Below, piece by piece: positions 22,975 through 35,570 of a stretch of 64,000 bases of DNA. Location of the stretch: the NCBI GenBank assembly GCA_036877525.1, contig JAZGTH010000008.1:1454001-1518000 (forward strand), written 5' to 3'. The stretch's first letter is position 1; each line of letters begins with the position of its first letter. This DNA is from Chromobotia macracanthus. Lineage: Eukaryota; Chordata; Actinopteri; Cypriniformes; Botiidae. A model generated the notes under the pieces. That model was not told the DNA's origin and ran no database searches. It saw only the letters and a list, made by a program, of their open reading frames with translations. A program made the translations under genes and the position numbers.

Positions 22975-24950
22975 AAATTTATCTTCTTTTAAAGCACGAC
23001 CTCCACGTAAGCTGGAATCTTGTTTAATGTGATACCTGTCATCCATCATCCATGTCAATGGACTTAATATCAGGAAAATGCTGGATCCGACCACCCCATT
23101 TCCGACAGGGGAGCCTGAGGCGTAGATCTCTGGTGGAAAGCCAAACCCACTGCCCCAGGGTGTAGACAGGACCCGGACAGTGAAGAGTCTGATGTCCGTG
23201 GCAGAGGGAAGATCAGTGGGTTTGTCAGACCAGGCAAAGAAAGGTGGCTGATATCCCAAGATACATTTAAAGGGGGTCATTCCAGTAGCAGGTTTAACTA
23301 GGGAGTTCTGTGCATACTCTGTGCCCATATCAGAAACCTACTCCAATCCATCTGGTTTTGGTGGCAGTAGGATCGGAGGAAGCAAATAATTTCCTGATTC
23401 AACCATTCTGTTTGACCATTGGCTTGAGGGTGGTATCCTGAGGTGAGACTGACATTGACGTTCAAACTTTTGAACAATAGAGACCTAACCTGTGATGTAA
23501 ATTGGGGTCCTCTGTCCGACACAATGTCATCAGGTAGACCATAAAAATCGAAAAACTTAATAATTAATTAAAAGTTTAGCTGTCTTGAAGGCTGAGGAGG
23601 GTTTGGGCAACGGGATTAGATGGCATGCCTTAGAAAACCGGTCTGTGATGATGAGTATGGTGGTGTTACCCTGAGAGTTTGGTAAGTCTGTAATGAAATC
23701 AATGGCAATATGAGACCAGGGTCATTGAGGAATGGGTAGTGGCTGCAGTAGCCCCGCTGGGGTTGCCTAGGGTTCAGGCGTTTGGCAGATCGAAGATATT
23801 ATAGGTTCTTGTGATCGGTTAAGATAGTAAATGCCACCCATTTACTATCTTAACCAATCACAAGAACCTAGTAGCTCCCTCTAGCCAATGTCGTCACTCC
23901 TCCAGGGCTAATTTAATGGCCAACAATTCACGATTTCCCACATCGTAATTTCTGTAGGGGATAGTTTTCTGGAGAAAAAGGCACAGGGAAACATTTTGGA
24001 AGGAGAGCTGTGACGTTGGGAAAGTATACCACTGACACGAGGTTCGAAGTATCCACCTCCACTATGAAAGGTAGTAAAACAGGTCTTTAACTCCTCAAAG
24101 GAATCTAGAGCTTTGGGGAACCAGCATAATCTTGAACTTTTAGCTTTAGTCATAGTTGTTAAGGGTGCTGCCACAGAGTTGAAACCTCTGATGAACCTCC
24201 GATAGAAGTTAATGAAACCCAAAAAAGTTGAAGTTCTTTACAGTCTGGGGACAAGGCCATTCTGACACTGCCCTGACCTTCCTCTCATCCATCGCAACCC
24301 CCTCTTGACTGATAATGTATCCCAAGAATGACGTGCTGGTTCAATGGAACTCACACTTCTCCTCCTTCACAAAGAGTTGACTTTGAATGAGGCATTCCAG
24401 GACTGCTCTGACATGCTGCTCTAATGTTTTAGAATAGATCAAAATATCATCAATATATACAATCACCCACTTATCAAGCATATCTCTAAATACATTATTC
24501 ATAAAGGACTGAAACACAGAAGGGCTGTTAGCAAGGCCAAAGGACATACCCAGATACTCGTAGTGCCAGCTGGTGGTGGAGAAAGTAGTTTTCCATTCGT
24601 CACTCTTTCAACCAGATTGTAAGCACTGTGAAGATCTAGTTTAGTATAGAATTTTGCTTGACGTAGTTGTTTGAGGGCTGCTGGAACTAAGGGTACCGGA
24701 TAGCGAAACTTAACTGTTATGTCATTTAGACCCCGGTAGTCAATACAAGGCTGCCATCTTTCTTTTTGACAAATAGAATCCTGCTGCTACGGGTGAGTTA
24801 GATGGTCAAATGAACCTCTTGGCTAGCTCCGGAGTCTACCAGGGCTTGGGTTGAGATTGTTTTGTTAGCAGTGATAATTTAAATTGGTATGCTTATGGTA
24901 TCAGTTTGAGTAGATGGAACTAGATCGGTACTCACCGATGTGGTCTTCTT
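22975..24950 (-). pseudogene. gypsy pol remnant (PR-RT-RNase H-IN)
   Basis: Going 5' to 3' on the minus strand: protease motif LVDSGA near 24835-24850; reverse transcriptase with LRPCIDYRGLN near 24730 and the catalytic YIDD near 24455; RNase H with TDHKNL near 23815; integrase core with ITDRFSK near 23650, DRGPQFTS near 23510 and GYHPQANGQTE near 23415, which cover the D,D,E residues; then an integrase tail near 22990-23330. At least four frame changes or stops separate these pieces, so it is inactive. Confidence 0.85.
23802..23870. repeat. 32-bp inverted duplication inside the gypsy RNase H segment
   Basis: The arms 23802-23833 and 23839-23870 are reverse complements with one mismatch and a 5-base loop. 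One arm encodes the RNase H motif FTILTDHKNL on the minus strand. The other is an inverted copy of the same bases, so the coding segment has been copied back on itself. Confidence 0.95.
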
Positions 24951-25840
24951 TATAGGTCTTACAGGGCAGTTGAACCTCACATGGCCTGTCTGTCCACAGT
25001 AGAAACACAAATGAAGCCGTTTTCAGTGTTGTCTTTCTTCAGGGTTGAGGTGAGTGTAACCTATTTGCATGGGTTCTGCAGTGGCCATCTCTCTGAACAT
25101 AGACATCAGTGTAGGAGACGCTGGGCAACGTGAGCGAATCAAGTTGTCTATTTGAATGGTGAGCTCAAAATATTCAGTCAGATTTCTCCCCTCATCACGA
25201 CAAGCTAGCTCCGATTGGAGTTCCAGATTTAAGCCTCTTCGAAACAGTAATTTGAGAGTGTTTTTGACCCAGTCCATGTGCGAAAAGTGAGAGCATGTTC
25301 CACTGCTGTTTGACCTCCTTGAGAGAGGCACCTCCCTTCTGTGGGATGATCGAATACCTCTCGAAAGTGTTTGAGAAATGATTCATAGGTGGGAAAGATA
25401 GCTCCATTAATGTTCCAAACAGCAGTGACCCATTCCAGAGCTCGATCAGTGAGTAAGGAACTGACAAATGCAATACGGCTGCTTTCAGTTGAGTAGAGGG
25501 CTGCTTGTTGGGTTAGGAAGAGTGAACATTGTAGCAGGAAACCTTTACATTAGGCGGGTTACCATCAAATTTCTCTGAGAATGCCATGCGGGGATTGATA
25601 GAGGTGGATGCTGCGGGCGAATGAATCTCTGGGGATGACACTGGAGTTGGATTTGGCACTGTAGTAGCGGGATGGATGTTCTGGATGGTCTTTACTAATT
25701 CCTCGGTCAATGTGGTCAGACAGCCTAACTGCTCGTGATGTGCTGCCAACTGTAAGGCTTGATTAGACATCTTGGTGGTCAACTGTGCAATAGCTGCTGG
25801 ATCGGTGAGTGGCAAAATCTTCTGTAATAAAGAATGGGAC
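24950..25840 (-). pseudogene. gypsy gag remnant with CCHC zinc knuckle
   Basis: The N-terminal part spans a SEKFDG-type segment near 25560 and a leucine-rich gag core to about 25030. Near 24970-25010 a CX2CX4HX4C knuckle is intact (CFYCGQTGHVRFNC), the usual nucleic-acid-binding end of gag. A frame change falls between 25195 and 25331, where two frames overlap. Confidence 0.75.
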
Positions 25841-26175
25841 ATGTGAGGATCCATGTGCAGCGTTTTATTCGTAGTCAGACAGGCAATGGTCAATAAACAG
25901 CAAACAAGATTATAGGAGGGAAGACAGAGGCAAAACGGTAGACAGGCAAGGGGGGTGGCAGGCAGCAAACAATCAGATATCCAAGATACAGTCCAGAAAT
26001 AGAGGCAGGCAGTAAACAATCCCAAAACAAGATAAACAATCCAAATCAAACACAGGTAATCCAATAGAGTAAGGGGTCCAATAGAGCAATTGTATGACTT
26101 GGAATCTAGAAGACTTGGAATATAGTGCATGAGTTGTTTATAGGGAAATAGGGGAAAACATTCGTCATGATATTC
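25840..26175 (-). repeat. probable 5' LTR of the gypsy element
   Basis: Read on the minus strand, this precedes gag and contains an AATAAA polyadenylation signal followed by a CGCTGCACATGGATCC block. That resembles the 3' end of several fish gypsy LTRs. The 5' border is uncertain and there is no second LTR to compare, so this rests on family resemblance. Confidence 0.4.
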
Positions 26176-29100
26176 TTTTATCCCTGATTTGTGTCCCATT
26201 GGTTCCATGAGTGTGTGTAAGTTTTGGGTGAACTGTTTCTGTAAAAATGGCCTGTGCAGTGTGTGCTGTTGACAGCAGGTGGCAGTGAAATCTCATTTAT
26301 TGTAAAAACGTCTTCTGTAGCCAAATAGTTCTATATATTTATAATACTTGAAATACTTCTTAATTAGAAAAAAACAGCCCCTCTCTTTTGCCAGTATATA
26401 ATCTTCTAAAAGGTGTTTTGTCTGAGACAGTGAGATGCTGGATACGGGTGTTGGTAAATAACTTCAGAAAATTGATAAGCATATTAAAATCTTCATTGTG
26501 TCTAACTCTGACTGCATTGCTGGAGACAATTACCTGATTGTGTGTAAGCCAGCACTTTGGTGTTGTCTTGTGGAAAATATCTTTCCGAATAAGACATGAA
26601 TTTTAGGAAAGGAGAGTCCACAGTATTCTGAGCCCATACTGGAACAGTACAAAGTGTGAGTTTTTTATGTAACGGCCAGTCACTAGTCACCTCTTCTCAT
26701 GACAAAACCAATTGGTCTGGACTGTTTATCAGCAGAAGTTCCTCTTCTCCCTCAATCACCACATCACCTGGGTCCAACTGTGTATGTTATCATGATATGT
26801 TGAATTTGAATCTCAATCTGAGTCTTTCTTAACGTTTCAGAAATATATTGCTGGAAAACCTGCTCACGTGACACTTTTCAAATCACTATAAAATGCTCTT
26901 TAAAATGATTAATGCATTTTAACCTGTCCAAAGGTTTACAGATTGACATTAAGAGAGTTACAGACAGGTTTTGAATTAGCCATTTTATAACTCCAGCCTG
27001 ATGTGTGAACAAATGAACAGAGACTTTTTTCTCTTAAAGACAGTAAAGATGACTAAAGGTTGCCAGATAACATCTTACTGAGGTGCAGGAATATTGAATC
27101 AGCATGCTGCTGGATGGAGTTTGGCCACAGTGCCAGATGTGATTAACCAAAATAAAATCTTAAACCACAATAAAGCCTTGAGTAGAGTCATCTGCCTTTT
27201 GGACTTGTTATTGCAAACTAATTATGTATCCACCTTTAAAACTACTTTTCTCTTTGAATGACCTACGTCTGGAATTATGTTAACTAAATGTTAATCAATG
27301 TATTAATAAATGGCCTTACTCAGTCAATATTAAAGATATATTTATATATTAATATATATACGGCCATATGTTCACAGAACGTTTTGTATGTAGGATGATT
27401 TTATACGGTAAACAGTAAGTCACAAAAATTTTTGATTTTTTTGATAAAAACTTTAGCTGGGTTTTCACAGGCAGGGTCTGTGACATTTGTTTTACAATGT
27501 GTTTTCTGTACAGCTACTTTCCAACAATGCAAAACTGTACAAAGCACTTGGGAATAAATTAGAATTTAATTGACCCAAATGTGTATCGCTGGTGTTTGTG
27601 GACAATGCATCATTTTAAAAAATCTTACCAATGATTAATGCAGTAATTTAATGCAATTTATGTTAACATGTAATAAACGTTATGCAAATAATACCAGGTC
27701 AAACACCTGTCCAGAGTTTTCTCGACAGCCCGAGATACGGTAGGATAGGCTCCAGAAACATGCTAAGAAATGTTTAATTTTGACTTCAGTTCGAGAATTC
27801 AATACATGTATGTCCTTTACTAAAGTTATGCACAGACTGATTTAATATTTATATATTCCCCTTTCTTTGTAATAGTAAACTTGGCACAGAGTCCAAATTT
27901 ATTTAAGGTGAATGCATCATCAGGCCCTAAATGCAAGTGTCACAGTTGACATCAAGTATATTAAACACATTGCTCGATGGTCCTGCTGTAAATACAGCCA
28001 TTTGTGGGGTCAGTGGTTAATAATGTAGTTAATAAAGTTGTACATTGTTTAGGTTTTCACCAGAAGGGTGATGGCGGGTGAGTGTCTGAACAAAGCAATC
28101 AGCTAAGCCTGCATGACAGACACAAACTATCCGCTGTTGTTGTCAAATCCGTTAATTACACACAGGCCTTTATTTCAGCAAATCAACAGATGTCTTTTAG
28201 GTTCCATCAGGATTACAGTGGAAACGTAAGATATTCCAATACAGTCAATGACCTGCCAAATGTACTGCTTCACTTCATGCATGTTTTGGCTTCAAGCAGT
28301 TTACTCTGAGGATGAGTACAACTAAGTGGTGATAGAGCTTACATGATATAGAAAAGATTTCACATTTGAGTAAGGATCAAACACAAGGCTACAGTGTGTT
28401 GTCTTTGGCTGGCATGTGGCCCAGGACACAGCCAGTTTAGTAGGTGTGGAACAGATCTTTGTGATCAGAGAGCTTGGTTCATGCACTTCACCAGCAGTGA
28501 TATCACAACCACTGCCTGCGATAGCCTCAGCACTGAAGGCTGTCAGTGTGCCATTTTGTTAAAATAATATCACTGGTGTATTGTGCATAATATAACCAGA
28601 CACATGTAAAATTCTTTTGTCGTTCATGTTGTCTTTAAAAGCTTGGTGGACCAGTGGACAGAAGTGGTTATTAAAACAAATATTTTCATGGTGGATGCTT
28701 GCTGGTCCATGCCACACGAACCAACTCTGAAGTCGCTATAATACTGTTATAGTTCTTCAACGTTAGTGTATGGACTTTCCTTTGTTTATCACTTGCACAG
28801 AAAATTGCAATTCTGATCACTAAATAAATAAATACCACATCTCTCCAGACTGCATGATTTGAGATGTTATCCAAGTCTGCAGCACACATGGCGTATGACA
28901 AGTTATTAGCAATAGTAATGGTGATGTTTGCTGTTATAATATGATGAGTGATTAGCAGGAGCAATGATGATTTTTGTTTTGCTGTTACAATGTGACTAGT
29001 TAGTAAGTGTTAGACAAAATGTGTATTTTTTCATGTACAAAAATACTGTAAAAATTATTTAATGTATGGTGGAATAATATTGAAAATTTGTATTGTTTGG

Positions 29101-30527
29101 CTCTTAAGGTTTACATAATAGTCAAATGAAAAGTTTACATAATATTGCTAATGCATACCGTTTATACTATTTAGTTGTAATGTCTACAAAATTCTGCTGG
29201 GGAGACCCTGTCTCATGCTTGTTTTCCAGTGTCCATTCATAATGGTGACGTCATGAAGTGCAAACGCTGTTTGTCTTGATACTTTGACGTTTTATAGCTC
29301 TGCTAAGGGTCGTTTTGTGATACCAACATGTGTGCAGGGGTTGGAAAACAGAGAAAAAAGAAAATTGAGTATTTGAGTGGAAACACAACACCTGGTTTAC
29401 TATTCAGAATTCCATTAGTACAGTAATGCCATAGAGAATTTTGCTGAGGGTGAAATTAAGATATCTTATCCTTTGGTTTCATATTTTAAGGCAAAAAAAG
29501 GCAAAATAAAAAAACTAAGCATATTAAAGCCACTTTATTGGAAAAAAATTCTTTCTAATAAGCAATTTGACTCAACAGATCAAAAAACAGGCTGTATCAC
29601 TATGCATGATGATTTGTTTTGCTAATGCCTCCCAAAATGTTTTTTTGTGAACGAGCATGGTATTGCTATTGAAAAACAGTGCCTTTTCTTTTAAATTGCT
29701 GCCTTGAACATAGTAAAAAATGTTCAATGTCCCAACAAAACTTGATTCCTGCTCAAAATGAAGAAGTAATATAACAGCAGTTACCAGCCACAATAAGCCC
29801 ACGGTGCTGTAGTCGATCTGTCCTGCCAGATGACCTCTTTAAAACAGAATCCCGGAAAATAAACAGGTGCTCTCTGACCAGTGAGAGGACAGTTTCCTCA
29901 TGTCACTTAATTTTCCTCAATAAATTTTGGTAATGTTGCCTTGTGAAAGTGAATCAAACCAGAGAGAAACTGCAACATTGTAACATTTCTAGTCCCTGTT
30001 TTGGAGCAAAGCAAACAATCTACAGGTGTGAGAAAGGCTTTTGACACATTCCACCAGGCATAACATGCCCTCATGCTAGAAACCATTAATACATTTTATT
30101 TTTATGCATTTATAAAATTGTCTAGAGCCCCATTTGTATTGCCAGCAACAAAGTGAAATCTCATTCATTTTTAGTGGGAGCTTGCCAACTTCTAGTGACA
30201 CAAGTGAATGCTGACAGAAGGATGTCAGTGGATGTTTATTCTCATTCATTGATATATGTCATTGTGCACTAATGTAATTTATCTGTATTTTTTGTAATTT
30301 GTGCTGTAAATTATCACACATGACAAAGTCACTGGCGGTGTGTGAACAGGGTCATGTTAAAAATTCTGCGTATTTTTGGGCCAATGCAGTCTGTCTCAGT
30401 GTTTGATTTCCAGTGACTCATAAATTTCACTTAAAGAAATATCTATTTAGAACCACTGCTATAGATGTGGGGTGATTTGTGTATTTATAAATCTGTAGTG
30501 TGTGAAGTTTTTGTGCGGATGTTTCAG
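26176..30527. other. gene-poor region
   Basis: AT-rich DNA without a gene I can support. I looked for the upstream WD40 exons of poc1a, whose next exon starts at 30528, and could not see them. Confidence 0.5.
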
Positions 30528-30653
30528 TTCATAATGGCATGGTAAATGGACTGTCTCTCAATCCATGTGGAAATTACCTTATCATAGCCTCACAAACTAA
30601 AGATTCTGGACCTGCCGGAGGGCCGACTGCTCTACATGTTACACAGCCATCAG
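30528..30653 (+). pseudogene. poc1a: poc1a-like WD40 exon, frameshifted
   Basis: POC1A is a WD40 protein of centrioles and basal bodies. The exon follows TTTCAG and ends before GTAACA. It starts in one frame with VNGLSLNPCGNYLIIAS, matching the seventh-blade sequence of POC1 proteins. It then continues in another frame as LKILDLPEGRLLYMLHSHQ, matching the same blade's end. About 8 bases are missing between them (126 bp against roughly 134 expected). It lies on the same strand as the alas1 copy, and ALAS1 and POC1A are neighbours in human. Confidence 0.75.
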
Positions 30654-30803
30654 GTAACACACCACAAGCTTCTACCACTGGACCAGTGTCAACTAGGCAT
30701 AGATTACAGTTGCTTGTTCTATCTGTGGTGACGAAAGGAAGAAAATTTCTGTTCACAAACTGTATGTGTACACAGTAGTTGCATGTCAGCTTTGTATAAT
30801 AAC

Positions 30804-31218
30804 TAGGGTTATGGCCACATTAATCTGGATAATCCATCCACATAGTTTTATCCCAGCGACAACTGAACTTTTTTAAAATGCTCTCCCACATGGATGAATG
30901 GTTGTAGCATGGACTGGAAAAAAATGAAAATTTCCAATACGATGAAATTTGTTTAATCATGTGACTCTGTTATGTGATCTATTTAAAACAATCAAGATGG
31001 TTGTAAGATGTGTTGTTGTGCATGCTTATCACTTTAAGATATTATTTTAAATATGGAAAATATGTCTAATAAATATGACAAAATACAATAAATTGTAAAT
31101 GCAACTTATGAAAAAATTTGGCATTTTTTGTTTACAGGCAGACCACAAACTTTTGGAAAATGTTTGGAAATAAAAAGGCCATTTTCTAATTTATCCAGAT
31201 TAATGTGGATGTAGCCTA
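30804..31218. mobile_element. TIR-flanked MITE between two poc1a-like exons
   Basis: The left end contains CCACATTAATCTGGATAA soon after CTAGGGTT. The right end, reversed, has CTAGGCTACAT then the identical CCACATTAATCTGGATAA. The interior is non-coding. The superfamily is uncertain. Confidence 0.65.
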
Positions 31219-31530
31219 GACCTGTCAAAGTTATCACTTTTATGCATGTGGTAAATGTTTTAATAGTGTTAAATAAAATGATCAATGCTAATTAATTAAA
31301 TTTGACAATCCTGCCCTTTTTCTTTTCTGTGTGTTTACTAAAAATGGATCAAAAGAGCTGGTTGGAAGTAATCAGAGCATGCACATGTGCACATAAAAGC
31401 CCCTATAGCAGAGCACCTGATTATCAGTTAATGAAAAAAATTAAACCTGGAGCATGTGAGTGGGTGGAATTGGTTTTGTACTGTTTATTACAATGCATGC
31501 AGCAATAATTTTTCTTCTCTCTACTCACAG

Positions 31531-31598
31531 ACTGCTGTTTCTGGTCCAGCGTGGCATTCACAAAGACTGATGTTGGCATATTGTTAGTCATTTACAAG
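31531..31598 (+). pseudogene. poc1a: poc1a-like exon following the WD40 exon, decayed
   Basis: After ACTCACAG, one frame reads SSVAFTKT, as in the POC1 segment that follows the blade at 30528-30653. The end, in a shifted frame, aligns loosely with the FASGGSDEQ region but has an in-frame TAG. The donor is GTAAAT. Its length of 68 bp is one short of the expected 69. The position, about 880 bp after the previous exon on the same strand, supports the call. Confidence 0.55.
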
Positions 31599-32389
31599 GT
31601 AAATACTGAGCCATAATCAACTACTCTTCTGTATGAAAAGTTGGCTAGTAACAGAGTAGTCATGCAAGTCCTACTTCATACACTGTTAAAATCAATTGGT
31701 ATGCTGCTAGTTACATCTGTGTTGTTCCACACATGGCAATACATCAGACAGACTTATCGCCATTAATATGTGTATTATTACATGATGCATATAGCACAGC
31801 TTTAATATTGATATTTAATATTGTTGTTAAACTACAGTAGAAATATCTTCATCTTTTTCATACTTTATAATAAATAAATAAATATATAAATAAATGTTTA
31901 ATTTTCTCTTTAAGGGAACATCAACTAAATCAGTCCTGTCCTCTGAGTATTAAAACTGACCGTCTGCCCATTGATAATGAGTCATATGTATTGTAAACCT
32001 GAAGCCCCTGGTTAGTGTTATAGCGATATTGCAGAGTGTACCAAATGCCTGTTATCATCTGTGGGTGTGGGATGAGTTGTGAATAACCTCTGTAAGCCTT
32101 CAACACAAAGCAGCTAAAAGGAAAATTTTTACATTAAGCTTTCATGAATGCATGAATTTTATGTGAAGTCATGATTGGTTGGCCAGCCTCCCTTCTCAGT
32201 AGAAACTGTGAACTAGCCAGCTAGTATGTAGGCTAAATGTGTCTTTTATATAATGCTTTCAAAAGTGTGAAACTCAACATGAAATGAAAATGGATCTCAC
32301 TTATTACACTTTGCTGGGTGTATATTGTGCAATTCATACTATTGTAAAGTGCATACTATTTTAAAATGTTTGGAATCTTTCATCAATAA
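31599..32389. other. intergenic or relic intron, no gene seen
   Basis: AT-rich sequence with an AAAT-type run at 31869-31896. Nothing else is recognised. Confidence 0.45.
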
Positions 32390-32605
32390 GGGCAGTCATG
32401 GCCTAATGGTTAGAGAGTTGGGCTTGTAACCCAAAGGTTTCAGGTTAGATTCCAGCTGGTGGTAATCCAGGAGTGTGTGTGTGTGTGTTTACAACTTGCA
32501 GTGTGTGTGTTCACTTTTCACCAATATGGGTTAAATGCTGAGGACACATTTCAAGTATGGGTTACCATTTCTGACAAATACGTCACTTTCACTACATATG
32601 TAAAG
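32390..32605 (+). repeat. tRNA-derived SINE
   Basis: The head GGCAGTCATGGCCTAATGGT is a tRNA-like box A, and GGTTAGATTCCAG a decayed box B (expected GGTTCGATTCC). The body has GGGTTAAATGCTGAGGACAC and ends near ACGTCACTTTCACT. The same family lies in the opposite orientation at 47844-48092. Confidence 0.75.
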
Positions 32606-35524
32606 TTTTGCTCCACCTCTAAAATGATTTTTCTTTTTGCTGACATCATACCAGGCCTTTAGGTGCAAATAGTGTTGGTCAATAGCCAAATAAATGTTGA
32701 TTAATTGGCATTATTTTAGGCTAAAATAACGATTCTGAGGATTGCTTTGCCTGCGGCTTTAGATGCTTTAGCTGTAATAATTATGTAAATAAAATTTAGT
32801 TTCTTGCATAAGGTCTTAATATATTGCCAGGAGCCATGGGGATTAATTTTTGTCTTTAACTGGTTTTATGGCTTACACAAAGGTGACCACAAATAAAGTG
32901 TTTTCATTAGTTATATATATCTTTATAGAATTTATTAATATTTGTTCATGTAGTTAAAACAAATTGTTAATTGTGCATTAACTAATGTTTATTGCTTGTA
33001 GTAGAAGGTTACGTATCTGTTACCACCTCTCAAATGCCTAGAGTTGGAATATGACCTAATTGATCTAAATCCATAAAGCTCAACTAGTATTTTATTTCTG
33101 GATTTGTCTCCAACATGTATTTATGGCCTAGGCCCAAGACAAGATAAATCTCCTAATTTGAAGGCCACCACACTAATCTGAGGTCCAACATCCCATCTGG
33201 TATTTGACATCTGCTGATATGTGCTATGAAATGCTTGTGTGAAATGTCAGCTGCACTGACCTCATCTTCCTACATGCCTGTTGCGTAACTTTCCAGTGAA
33301 TGGTTCTTTTTTTGTAATCCACACACATTGCATTCAGAACTGTATGCTCAACACGACTGGTGTTATTTTCCCAGCATTATGTTTCGCCTGTAAATGGAAG
33401 GTACACCAGCAAGTCCATCTACTGTATTGCCAAAAAACCTATTGAGTTCCTGAGAGGACACTTTTGGGAAATGCCTCTAACATGACCAGTGTCTGAAGCT
33501 TAAAAAACTAAGTGTCAGACACAGCGTCTGAGTCTAAAAACTACAAGGAACTGCCTACGACGTCACTAGTGTTGCAACCGTGAATATAAAAGGGCATCTG
33601 TAGAATTTGTCATCTAACTGTTTGTTTGTGTCTTGATGCAAATTATGGAAAGCTCAAGTACTAAATACCTTCTGAAGCATTTAGTACTTTCAGCATTTAG
33701 TTCCTCAGGCCTTTGGGGGTCTGGTCTGAGAATCTAAGAAGGGACCAGAAGACAAGCACAGAGAAGGTGTGAAGCTAAGAGGAAAATTAGAAATCCTAGA
33801 GAAGTGATCCAGATTAAATGCACTCAGTGCTAATAGGCAAAATAACTTCTGTCTCCATCATCTCTTCTCCCCATACATTCAGGCCATGATGCGTATTTAC
33901 ATCAGGCCCTGAGGCTGGACCTATGATGTTTTGGCAGTATATTTGCAACTTTGACATCTGCTCTCAGGAGACTGGTTTCAAACATGTTGTCTGAAGGCCT
34001 GGCAGTAAGCTGAATTGTTAGGCTCCTTATTTGCCTATTTTATTATGGAATGTTGTTAAGCCTTTCATTAGAGTTGATTTGCTGTGGCAACTTCCTTGGG
34101 AAGTTGTCCTCAGTGTAGGACATAGTTAGGCCTTCTCCCACTTTTGAGACTTATTATACTGAGGCCTCCATCTTTAGAGCTCAGCCAGGCAGTAGTGCCA
34201 GGTTGATAGGCTCTCTGCGAGCCTCCCTGGCTACTTCCTTTACAAAGGGGAGTTGTTAGGCCTCCTCTCATTTAGAGAGCTCTCCTTTTGAGGCCCCCTC
34301 TCCTTAAAGTTCATCTAACAAGTTGTTAGATGCCTTGTGTGCCTCCTTGATGGCTAGTGTGGCATAGTGTGCCTCCTTGATGGCTGTTTTTATTTACGGC
34401 AGAGTTAGGCCTCCGTCCTGTGAGCTTGTGCTAGGTTGTTAGACTCTGTGTGAGCCTCCTGGCTGCTGCCCTTGATTTAGAGTGTTGCTAGGCCTCCTCT
34501 TGCTTTAGAGAGCCATCTTATTAAGCTGATGATAAAATCAATAAAATCAACCAATCAACTTTTATTCACATTTAATGGGCTCACGCATTTACTGCAGCAT
34601 GTGAGCTTAGGTTAAAAAACTGTCCATGGGTTTGGACATAGATAATAGAGTTATCTTTATAGTTATAGTTCTTGGTGTGAATGGGCCCTGTATCTAGCAG
34701 GTGTTCTTACTTTACTGCAGTGTCCAATTGCTTTAGGAGGTTGATCATGGAAGCTCTGCATACTGCACTTTTATTAGTGCCTTATACTGCAGCTGATTTG
34801 TATAAAGTTTCTTCTCTTTAAGTTGCAATCTCAAAAAATAATTTGTTTTACTTGGTTTGTCATTGCGAAACTCCATTAGTGTGAACCCACCATATAGGAT
34901 TCACCATGTTCTTCTGGAAAAAGAAGCTGTGATTAGTCATGAGCCATACTTGGCTCTGAAAGGATTAGCAGGTGTTGCTGGTAGCATGCTATATGCTAAC
35001 CCACAATACACAGAGTGTACCCTGTGTCTGCATGTGCTAGCCAGTCTGTGAGTTTCATAGACTCGTAAGACAGTGGCCTGGGCAGCCTTTTAGTCAGCAG
35101 CCAAGTCTGTCTCACACATGTGTTTCTTAAAGTCTGTTTATAATATTACTGGGCGTATTTATCTGGAGGCATATTTACCAATGTTTGGTGCAAAATAAAA
35201 CACAATTTATAGCAAGACATAAGACTGATGAGCACTAGAACTGAAGTTGCTTCTTTTGAACACCCTTTGAACATCTTTTGAACTTTTGAAGTTGAAGAAA
35301 CCTAATTTGTATTCACAAAGATCTAGAGTAGTTCTTATTATCTTGGTAGTAAGTCCTTGGTAATAAGCTAAAGAAAGCCCAGATGTTGTATATTTGCCTA
35401 TATTTTTTATATATTTACTTAAAATTTAACAATATTTAGACATACAGAAGGTTTTGTTGTGCACTTAATCTTTTGAGGAAGAGCATTTATAATTGCACTA
35501 AAAAAGTTCCAGCAAAAATAAAAG
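32606..35524. other. non-coding region with a degenerate minisatellite
   Basis: No supported gene. A TATAAAAGGG-like box at about 33586-33596 and the sequence around it could belong to an LTR, but I found no matching second LTR. A degenerate repeat array lies at 34010-34520. Confidence 0.45.
34010..34520. repeat. degenerate minisatellite-like array
   Basis: Units built around TTAGGCCTCC followed by variants of TTTAGAGAGC and GTTGTTAG recur about every 80-130 bp. A shorter, nearly exact duplicate of GTGTGCCTCCTTGATGGCT occurs near 34338 and 34368. There is no coding frame across it. Confidence 0.5.
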
Positions 35525-35570
35525 CTGTCATCATTTACTCTCCCTCATGTTGTTCCAGACCTTTTATAAT
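35525..35570. repeat. half copy of palindromic MITE
   Basis: GTCATCATTTACTCTCCCTC then ATGTTGTTCCAGACC matches the left arm of the palindromic elements at 36463-36734 and 48490-48769. No second arm follows. Confidence 0.6.

Larger units (their letters stand above)
22970..26175 (-). mobile_element. degenerate Ty3/gypsy LTR retrotransposon
   Basis: On the minus strand the order is LTR-like sequence, gag, zinc knuckle, protease, reverse transcriptase, RNase H, integrase, the canonical Ty3/gypsy order. The open frames are broken into many pieces, so no full polyprotein can be made. A 3' LTR was not found left of 22970, so the element seems truncated there. No env-like frame is seen. Confidence 0.88.

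Noticed and set aside
25513..26208. 231-codon open frame on the minus strand as an independent gene
   Set aside because: Its first half reads through LTR-like sequence and its second half is the gypsy gag start, so it is part of the retrotransposon.
32390..32460. A functional tRNA gene
   Set aside because: The box B is damaged and SINE body sequence follows, so it is a SINE head.
33580..33620. TATAAAAGGG-like box as a promoter or LTR
   Set aside because: No downstream gene, and no second copy of the surrounding sequence that would define an LTR.
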